Part shown: positions 53,208 through 59,095 of the stretch, piece after piece | How the letters are laid out: each line of letters starts with the position of its first letter | Position numbering within the stretch: the first letter of the stretch is position 1 | Assembly (NCBI GenBank): GCA_029821735.1 | Contig: JALGSU010000041.1 | Location: 1-59,095 of the forward strand | Length of the DNA: 59,095 nt | DNA from: Candidatus Zipacnadia bacterium | GTDB lineage: Bacteria > Armatimonadota > Zipacnadia > Zipacnadales > UBA5352 | Reading direction: 5' to 3' | Notes under the pieces: generated by a model | Database searches by the model: none | The model's input: only the letters and a program-made list of their open reading frames with translations | What the model was told of the DNA's origin: nothing | Translations under genes and position numbers: made by a program

Positions 53208-54749
53208 ATGATGGCTCGGAGCAAGTCTGGGAAGAAGCGTCCATCGGACTGGCCGGTGCTGCGGTCCTATACGGGATCACATCTCAGGCGGGTCGCGCTG
53301 CCGCTGGGGGGCATCGGGACGGGCACGGTATCGCTGGGCGGGCGAGGCGACCTGCGAGACTGGGAGATCATGAACCGCCCGGCAAAGGGCTTCACGCCTG
53401 ACCGCGCGTTCTTCGCGATCAGGGCGCAGGCGGATGGGGCGGAGGCGGTGACTCGCTGCCTCGAGGGCGTCATCGATCGAGAGGACTATGAGGAAGCGTC
53501 GGGGTGCATGGTGCCAAACCATGGCCTCCCACGGTTCAGAGAGTGCACGTTCTCGACGGCCTATCCGCTGGCGCAGATAGAGCTGGCTGACAAGGCTGTG
53601 CCGGTCAAGGTGCGGCTGGAGGCGTTCAACCCACTGGTGCCGGGCGACGCCGACGCGAGTGGTGTGCCGGTGGCGGTGATGCGGTATGTGGTGAGCAACC
53701 CGACCAAGACGGCGGTGGCGGTGTCGATTGCGGGCACGCTGCCGAACATCGTTGGTCACGACGGATCGTTCGGCGCGCCAAACGAGAATGTGAACCGGAA
53801 GCGGAAGGCGGGCGACGTTCGCGGGATCGCGATGTCTTCGGACGGCGTGTGTGAGGAGGCGCCGCAGTGGGGGACGATGGCGCTGGCGGTGCTTGGGGAG
53901 GATGATGTCAGCTTCTGCGAGAGCTGGCACGAGACGGGGTGGCGGACCGATCTGCTGGCGTTCTGGGACGATTTCAGCGACGACGGGCGACTGGAAGCGG
54001 TGAAGGGGGATGCGCCGGCGAATGCAATGCGACGGGGCTCGGTGGCCGCGAGCGTGCGCTTGAAGCCGGGAGAGAGCCGGGCGATAACCTTCCTGCTGAC
54101 GTGGCACTTCCCGAACCGGCTTACGTGGGCGCCGCAACCGGCTCCGGAAGGTGCGTCCTGCCACCCGGACGATCTGGTCGGCAACTTCTACACTACGCAG
54201 TACCGGGACGCCTGGGACGTGGCGGTAAAGACCGCGAAGGCGCTGCCTGAACTTGAGGCCCGGACGGTTGAGTTCGTGGGCAGCTTCTGCGACAGCGATC
54301 TGCCTGAGGCGGTCAGGGAAGCGGCGCTCTTTAACCTGAGCACTTTGCGCACGCAGACGTGCTTCCGCACGCCGGATGGTCGGTTCTTCGGGTGGGAGGG
54401 CTGCAGCAATAGGGGGGGCTGCTGCGCGGGCACGTGTACGCACGTGTGGAACTACGAGCAGGCAACGGCTTTCCTGTTCGGGGACCTGACGATGACCATG
54501 CGCGACGTGGAGTTCATGCATGCAACTGATGACCGGGGGCTGATGAGCTTCCGGGTCGGGCTGCCTCTGGAGACGCGGGCCCGGGAGTTCGACCTTGCGG
54601 CCGCCGACGGTCAGATGGGCTGCCTGATGAAACTGTATCGCGACTGGCAACTGATGAAGAGGCGCTGCGCCGGATGTGGCCTGCGGCGAAGCGGGCGCTG
54701 GAGTTCTGCTGGATTCCCGGCGGCTGGGATGCGGATCAGGACGGCGTGA
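53208..54749 (+). pseudogene. GH116-family (DUF608) hydrolase, N-terminal part before first frameshift
   Basis: ATG 53208 (or 53211) after GGGAG. This part holds the N-terminal beta-sandwich domain of the bile-acid-beta-glucosidase-like GH116 family: VALPLGGIGTGTVSLGGRGDLRDWEIMNRPAKG, PNHGLPRFRECTFSTAYPLAQIE, AITFLLTWHFPNR. The start of the alpha/alpha toroid follows, with FGWEGCSNRGGCCAGTCTHVWNYEQATAFLFG. There is no signal peptide. Reading fails at about 54650 after YRDWQL, where the sequence continues as DEEALRRMWPAAK in another frame (net loss of one base modulo 3), so residues read after that point to 54749 are not real. GH116 members cleave beta-glucosides, beta-xylosides or beta-GlcNAc. 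Confidence 0.85.
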
Positions 54750-55228
54750 TGGAGGGGTGCCAGCACAACACGATGGACGTGGAATACTACGGGCCAAACG
54801 GTCAGATGGCCATCTGGTATCTGGGGGCGCTGCGAGCCTGCGAGGAAATGGCGCGGCACTTGGGCGAGGACGAGTTCGCGGACCGCTGCCGGTGCCTGTT
54901 CGAGAGCGGGTCGAAGTGGATCGACGCCAACATGTTCAATGGCGAGTACTATGAGCACCTGATCCAGCCGATGACCGCCGATCAGATCGCGCCGGGACTG
55001 CGGCATCCGAGTATGGGAGCTGGCGATCTGAGCGACCCGGACTTCCAGCTCGGGCCCGGGGAACGTGAAGAAGACGCTGCGAAGCATCATGAAGCACAAC
55101 TTCAAGCCAAGTTTGACGGGACATTTCAATCACATGCGCACGTATGCTCTCGGGGACGAAGCGGCGGTGCTGATGAGCACGTATCCGCTGGGGCGACGGC
55201 CGAAGAGGCCCTTCTCATACTGCAATGA
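54674..55228 (+). pseudogene. GH116-family hydrolase, middle part
   Basis: This is the continuation of the toroid in a second frame; meaningful coding begins near 54651 (DEEALRRMWPAAKRALEF). GCQHNTMDVEYYGPNGQMAIWYLGALRACEEMARHLGE is the family's central signature, and the Asp in TMDVEYYG corresponds in position to the acid/base region of GH116. The frame is sound to about 55060 (SDPDFQLGPG) and then turns into ERE-rich nonsense. In relatives as I recall them, LGPG is followed by a CLVDQ-type helix of about 20 residues before the block that here resumes as NVKKTLRSI. A short internal deletion, not just a one-base slip, is therefore suspected at about 55058-55062. Confidence 0.75.
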
Positions 55229-55700
55229 GGTGATGACGGGCTTCGAGTACACGGCGGCGATCGGGATGCTCTACGAGGGGCAGACGAAGAACGGTTTGCG
55301 CTGCATCGAAGCGATCCGCGAGCGGTACGATGGGCTGCGGCGCAGTCCGTTCGACGAGGCCGAGTGTGGCCACCATTACGCGCGTGCGATGGCGTCATGG
55401 GCGGCAGTGCTGTGTCTGACGGGGTTCCAGTATTCGGCGGTGGAGCAGTCGATGCAGTTTGCGGCCGTGGAGGGCAGGCACTTCTGGTCGAACGGCTATG
55501 CATGGGGGACGTGTGAGATCGCGGCTGTGGCCGATGGCTATCGCGTGAAGCTGAGCGTTACGGAGGGCAGCGTGTGCCTGCAACGGTTCTCACTCGGCGA
55601 CGCAGGGGAGAAGAAGCTGCGCAAGCCCCGGACGATCGAGGCGGGCAAGAGCGCAACGTGGACGATCAAGAAGGCAAGCGGCAACGACCGGCGGGTCTAA
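55065..55700 (+). pseudogene. GH116-family hydrolase, C-terminal part; tail encoded by a repeat element
   Basis: This is the third piece, back in the first frame: NVKKTLRSIMKHNFKPSLTGHFNHMRTYALGDEAAVLM, then PFSYCNEVMTGFEYTAAIGMLYEG, the well conserved end of the GH116 toroid, ECGHHYARAMASWAAVL, and a short beta-sandwich. The last six residues (GNDRRV) and the stop codon are encoded by a dispersed hairpin repeat at 55679-55709, so the natural C-terminus may have been altered by its insertion. With two frameshifts and a suspected deletion the gene as assembled cannot make an intact enzyme. It lies 51 bp upstream of the PHP-domain gene. Confidence 0.75.
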
Positions 55701-55709
55701 AGACCCGCC
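55679..55709. repeat. Dispersed hairpin repeat, copy 1 (overlaps a stop codon)
   Basis: Bases 55679-55698 are identical to 57739-57758. The right part forms a perfect 9-bp stem, GGCGGGTCT (55690-55698) with AGACCCGCC (55701-55709), leaving almost no loop. The stop codon of the GH116 gene (55698-55700) sits at the tip. It may act as an intrinsic terminator or mRNA-stabilising hairpin between the GH116 and PHP genes, although no T-run follows. Confidence 0.65.
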
Positions 55710-55751
55710 CGCCATGTTGCGGTCACCTGAAGACAGTGGAGCTGATCGACG

Positions 55752-57692
55752 ATGAGCAGACTGACGGTTCTCGCTGACCTGACCGGCCGTCACACAGCCC
55801 ATGATGTGTATGACTTGTGGGTGCAGAGCCGGGGCGAGAGCGTACTTGTAGGGTGGGAGACTGCGGCGGGGGGGCAGACCAACTTCTGCCTCGATACGCG
55901 GGGCGAGGTGCATCCCGTGGCGGTGCCGTGGGACAGTAGCCACGCAGTCGCCCGATGGTCGGAGGGCGCTTCCGCGGAGCATTGTCTGCGAGCAAAGCAT
56001 GCGCTGGGCGTGGGTGGCGATGCAGCGAACTTCGGCGTTCGCTGCTGGCTGGATGATGAACTGACTGAGTTCGCCGAAGAGGGCGCATCGCTGCTCTTCC
56101 CGACAGTGTGCCTCGACGACGCGGGCCAGCCGTGGGTGGCGATGGTCAAGACCCAGGACGTCGAGAACGCCGATGGCGTGATCGATCAGCACAACTACGT
56201 GGTCGTGGCGTGTCGCGACGAAAATGGCTGGCGCAGCGAGCAGGTCGCTGACCTGGCCTACGGGCTGCTGCCACGGGCAGGCGTGTGGGGCTATCCGGGA
56301 CAGCGGCGTCGCCCGTACATGGTGCCCGACGACCGAGGCGGCGTCTGGGTGCTGTGGGAGCGCAAAGAGCCGCATGACGGGAGCACGACCGTGGTCCCGG
56401 GGGTACTGGTGGGCCGGCGGTTCGCGGACGGGAACTGGCGGGAGCCGGTGCGGATTATCGAGGAGGCCTACCTGGGCTACGCTCCCGATGAGGCGGGCGT
56501 GAGAGAGGGGCGGCTGGTTGTCGCTGCGCAAAGAGGCGTGCCCTTCACCGAACCGGGGCGGGGCGAAATCGTGCTGATGTCTGTGGAGATCGACGGGGGC
56601 AAGGTGCAGGGCGCCGATGATGGGTTCGATGGCTGGGAGAACGTCGACCTGGCTCGACGGGAGTATTTCGCGCCGGCTGAGCGAGAGATGGCACTGGGTG
56701 GTGAGGAGTATCAACTGATCTTTGGCGATCCGCATACGCATACGGCTCTGTCCGAAGATGCCGAGGGCGATCTGGTCGAGATGCTGGCATATGCGCGCGA
56801 CAAAGCACAGATAGATTTCGTCACGATGACGGACAATGACTATATCTACGGAGGCAGGCTGTCGGACGCGGGATACAAGCAGGCCATGGCCGAGGGGCAG
56901 GCGTGGTCGGAGGACGGGCGCTTCATCGCTGTCCCGGGATATGAGTGGACGCAGGCGAAGTGGGGGCCATGCTCGCCGCAACATCGGTCCATCCTGTTTG
57001 AGTCATATGACCAACCGATGCTGCGCTGGGCGGACGCGGGGATCGGGCAGGGGCACGACGCCTTCGACGCGCTGGTCTCATGGGTGCAGAGCACGAACGG
57101 GATCATGAACACTCAGCACGCGCGCTTCCTGCTGTCGGGGAGCGACCGTGAGGCGAACATGGAAGTCGTCTGCGGGTGGGGTGACTACATCAACTATTCC
57201 GAGTGCTTCCACGACCACCTCGATCGCGGACACGAGGTGGGTTTCGTTGGCACGTCGGACGGACACCGACGCACTCCGGGGCTGGGCGGCGGGCTAACGG
57301 GGTTGTGGGTGCGAGAGTTCACGCTCGCGGGCATCATCGATGCCTTCCGCAGCCGCCGCTGCTATGCGACGGCGGGGGCGCGCATGGGGCTGCGCTTCTG
57401 GGTCAACGAGGCATTCATGGGCGAGCAGTTGGCGGAAGCTGACGGCTACGGGGCGCGCGTGGTGGTGGACGCGCCGCGCGAGGTGGAGAGCGTCGAGATA
57501 TTCGGGGACGGGGAAGTCGTGGCGACGCTTACCGATCTGCCGGCGCAGTTCGAGGTGCAGGTGGACGATCTGCCGGCCTGCCGGTGGTATTATGCGAAGA
57601 TCACGATGCCGGGCGAGTTCCCGAAGTATCCGTCGAATATCGCGCCCGCAGCAGGTCCGTGGGCGTGGAGCTCGCCGGTGTTCGTGAGGTAG
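55752..57692 (+). CDS. PHP-domain (DUF3604-like) protein with N-terminal propeller-like region
   Basis: 646 residues from ATG 55752 (GGAG 10 bases upstream). No signal peptide is visible, which is odd for a protein with propeller-like repeats. Residues about 1-310 have blade-like patterns (LLFPTVCLDDAGQPWVAMV, RRRPYMVPDDRGGVWVLWERKE, EGRLVVAAQRG). Residues about 320-560 are a PHP-type metal hydrolase: FGDPHTHTALSEDAEGD with H328 and H330, a TMTDND strand, PGYEW, and FVGTSDGHRRTPG with a further Asp-x-His ligand pair. The tail is a beta-sandwich (VESVEIFGDGEVVATL). PHP domains cleave phosphoesters, but the DUF3604 branch has no known substrate that I can name. It is the last gene of the + strand operon. 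Confidence 0.82.
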   Translation: MSRLTVLADLTGRHTAHDVYDLWVQSRGESVLVGWETAAGGQTNFCLDTRGEVHPVAVPWDSSHAVARWSEGASAEHCLRAKHALGVGGDAANFGVRCWLDDELTEFAEEGASLLFPTVCLDDAGQPWVAMVKTQDVENADGVIDQHNYVVVACRDENGWRSEQVADLAYGLLPRAGVWGYPGQRRRPYMVPDDRGGVWVLWERKEPHDGSTTVVPGVLVGRRFADGNWREPVRIIEEAYLGYAPDEAGVREGRLVVAAQRGVPFTEPGRGEIVLMSVEIDGGKVQGADDGFDGWENVDLARREYFAPAEREMALGGEEYQLIFGDPHTHTALSEDAEGDLVEMLAYARDKAQIDFVTMTDNDYIYGGRLSDAGYKQAMAEGQAWSEDGRFIAVPGYEWTQAKWGPCSPQHRSILFESYDQPMLRWADAGIGQGHDAFDALVSWVQSTNGIMNTQHARFLLSGSDREANMEVVCGWGDYINYSECFHDHLDRGHEVGFVGTSDGHRRTPGLGGGLTGLWVREFTLAGIIDAFRSRRCYATAGARMGLRFWVNEAFMGEQLAEADGYGARVVVDAPREVESVEIFGDGEVVATLTDLPAQFEVQVDDLPACRWYYAKITMPGEFPKYPSNIAPAAGPWAWSSPVFVR

Positions 57693-57703
57693 CCGATGGC
57701 CTC

Positions 57704-57842
57704 GTTCGTGGGGTATTTGACCCCACCCGAACGGCATACGGCAACGACCGGCGGGTCTGACACCTTCGCCAAGGCTTCGGTGCCCAAGGAAAGACCCGCC
57801 CTCCATACGGCGGCGGGGCACAGGACCCCGCCCTACAGAACA
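57704..57842. repeat. Composite hairpin element between convergent genes (repeat copy 2)
   Basis: Three stem-loops lie in a row. First, GTTCG and TGGGGT (57704-57714) pair with ACCCCA and CGAAC (57720-57732) with a 2-base bulge. Second, GGCGGGTCT (57750-57758) pairs with AGACCCGCC (57792-57800) around a 33-base insert; its left 20 bases equal copy 1. Third, GGCGGGG (57812-57818) pairs with CCCCGCC (57826-57832). The element fills the gap between a + and a - strand gene, where it may end both transcripts. The layout resembles REP/MITE-like palindromic units rather than a simple terminator. Confidence 0.65.
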
Positions 57843-57882
57843 GCGACGGCACAGGGCTGGCGGGGTGGGTTTCGCGCGGCTA

Positions 57883-59052
57883 CTATTGATTGAGCACCGC
57901 GAAGGCGCGGAGCTTCCAGAGCACGTCCGACGAGTTTCGGATGACGTTGGAGAGCTGGGCTTCCGCGTCCCAGTCGCCGTCCGCGGCCTTGGCCTGCAGG
58001 TCCACGACGTCGGCGAGCAGCCCATCCACTTTGGGCTTGAGTATCTCGCCATCCTCGCGCGCGTCCGCGAGCAGACCGGTGACCTCCTCAGTAAGCGCCG
58101 CCACGTCGAGTTGCTGCACGGGCAGCGGGCGGAAGTCCACGCTGAGCAATTCGGCCAGATCGGCGTCGGCGTGCTCGGTGAGATAGTCGCGGGCCTGCGC
58201 GTTGGTCAGTCCGGCAAAGTCGTAGAGCCCCAGCCGCATCCTGCCGGCCTCGGGTTTGAGATTCAGCACCGTTCGGACGGCGTAGCCACCGATGTAGACC
58301 TTCCCATTGTCGACGACCGAGTTGTCCATGAGCAGAGCGCAGGGCCCGTCGCCCTCGCCCCGCTCCACGTCGAAGACCGTGTCATAGTAGTAGAGCCAGG
58401 TGTCCTCGGCGGGGATCAACTCGAGCGTGTTGGGCTCTGCCTCATCGGCGCCAGGGGTCTGGCAGTGCCGGTCGCCGACGCGCTGGTTGGCGGTGGTGAA
58501 GTAGCTGGGGTAGCAGGTCATGCTCAGCGCCAGCGTCTCGATGGCGCCCTCGGTCGTGGGCGTCCACGCGAGGTCGACGAGGACGTGATTGCCGCCGGGA
58601 AGCATGAGCAGGCGTATGCCGACCTCCGCGTCCGGGTGGGCCCAGATGGTCTGGAAGCTGCCACGGTCCCCGGTCTCGAGCACTCGTGTGCGCTCGGTCT
58701 GGTAGAGGGTTGCGTTGACGCCATTGACGAGGACCTGCAGGAAGCCACCCGCGTACCAGTTGGCGCGCGTGGGGGTGGGCATCCCGAAGGTTCCCTCGCT
58801 GGAGGGGTGCTGGTCGCCATGGCTCGGGTCCATGCAGCCGGACATCGCGAACATGTAGCTCTGCGCCCCGGAGTCGATGGTCAGGTTGTGCTTGCGGATC
58901 GTGTGGCCCGCGGTGCACTCCCAGGTGGCGGGGTTCGTCTTCGCGCCGCCATCATAGACGCTGACAGCGCCGCCGGGGTCGTCGGCGGCAAAGGACGGGG
59001 CCGCTGCCACGGCCAGAATGACTCCCCAAAGGACGGTCCTCGCGCAAGTCAT
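57883..59052 (-). CDS. Secreted protein of unknown function
   Basis: 389 residues from ATG 59052 with GGAGG 7 bases upstream. A clear signal peptide of about 23 residues ends in PSFA, mature ADDPGG. I do not recognise the family. The mature part looks all-beta up to about residue 280 (SYMFAMSGCMDPSHGDQHPSS, GIRLLMLPGGNHVLVDLAW, KVYIGGYAVRTVLNLKPE), with several Trp and Cys residues, and ends in a helical region of about 100 residues (LTEEVTGLLADAREDGEILKPKVDGLLADVVDL). This recalls binding modules in neighbouring secreted proteins but carries no catalytic motif I can name. It is convergent with the PHP gene across the composite hairpin element. Confidence 0.8.
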   Translation of the reverse strand: MTCARTVLWGVILAVAAAPSFAADDPGGAVSVYDGGAKTNPATWECTAGHTIRKHNLTIDSGAQSYMFAMSGCMDPSHGDQHPSSEGTFGMPTPTRANWYAGGFLQVLVNGVNATLYQTERTRVLETGDRGSFQTIWAHPDAEVGIRLLMLPGGNHVLVDLAWTPTTEGAIETLALSMTCYPSYFTTANQRVGDRHCQTPGADEAEPNTLELIPAEDTWLYYYDTVFDVERGEGDGPCALLMDNSVVDNGKVYIGGYAVRTVLNLKPEAGRMRLGLYDFAGLTNAQARDYLTEHADADLAELLSVDFRPLPVQQLDVAALTEEVTGLLADAREDGEILKPKVDGLLADVVDLQAKAADGDWDAEAQLSNVIRNSSDVLWKLRAFAVLNQ

Positions 59053-59095
59053 CGCGGTGCCTCCGTTAGTGTGTTCTCGGTTACTTGACCGTCCA

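Noticed and set aside
1..59095. tRNA, rRNA, riboswitch, CRISPR, IS element, origin
   Set aside because: I looked for T-loop signatures, regularly spaced repeats, transposase motifs and DnaA-box clusters and saw none that could be supported by eye.

Overview
This 59 kb window is dense, high-GC bacterial DNA in which nearly every gene has a GGAGG-type ribosome-binding site 4-9 bases before its start. It holds about 32 genes and I see no RNA genes, CRISPR arrays or transposases. More than half of the products carry a signal peptide or lipobox. Most are large multidomain proteins of the glycan-degradation type: GH-like TIM barrels (DUF6067-like, DUF4838-like, GH10-like), GH29, GH31, GH116, heparinase II/III, sulfatase, SGNH esterase, phosphodiester glycosidase, LamG and CBM9-like modules, FG-GAP propellers. 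With the DUF6785-type membrane protein, URO-D-like enzyme and Gfo/Idh/MocA oxidoreductase this repertoire resembles uncultured Armatimonadota, Hydrogenedentota, Planctomycetota or Lentisphaerota. I lean to Armatimonadota with low confidence; there is no phylogenetic marker here.

Layout. 1-5.3 kb: three + strand GH-like proteins, the first cut by the window edge. 5.3-9.0 kb (-): a cytoplasmic acyltransferase-like protein and a secreted FG-GAP protein. 9.2-14.7 kb (+): a phosphodiester glycosidase and a CBM9-like/TIM-barrel giant. 14.7-17.2 kb (-): a LamG-metallophosphoesterase. 17.4-23.0 kb (+): a polytopic DUF6785-type protein, a DUF4838-type lipoprotein and a PQQ-propeller lipoprotein. 23.0-26.0 kb (-): a LamG/GH-like protein with a frameshifted end. 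26.2-28.6 kb (+): a frameshifted beta-barrel protein and a sulfatase. 28.6-32.4 kb: a URO-D-like gene divergent from a second DUF4838 protein. 32.7-35.4 kb (-): an SGNH hydrolase and an oxidoreductase. 35.6-37.7 kb (+): a heparinase II/III-like protein.

37.7-45.3 kb (-) is a self-contained efflux operon: ArsR-type repressor, lipoprotein RND adaptor, RND permease, tandem UspA protein and TolC channel, with a strong sigma70-like promoter that predicts a leaderless or nearly leaderless repressor mRNA. 45.4-47.7 kb (-) is a cytoplasmic GH31. 47.8-57.7 kb (+) is a probable operon: secreted discoidin-like/calcium-motif protein, D-2-hydroxyacid dehydrogenase, KDPG-aldolase-like protein, GH29 fucosidase, broken GH116 and a PHP-domain protein. 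The last gene (57.9-59.1 kb, -) is a secreted protein I do not recognise.

How they fit together: surface and periplasmic proteins would bind and cut complex, perhaps sulfated or fucosylated, glycans. The DUF6785-type protein is the only candidate importer in view: there is no SusC/D pair, TonB receptor, ABC importer or sugar kinase. The cytoplasmic GH29, GH31, sulfatase, aldolase and dehydrogenase would finish the job. This is inference from families and gene order. Five reading frames are broken by small indels (23.16, 26.77, 53.09, 54.65 and 55.06 kb), so either the assembly carries indel errors or several genes are decaying. A hairpin-rich dispersed repeat occurs at 55.68 and 57.74 kb.
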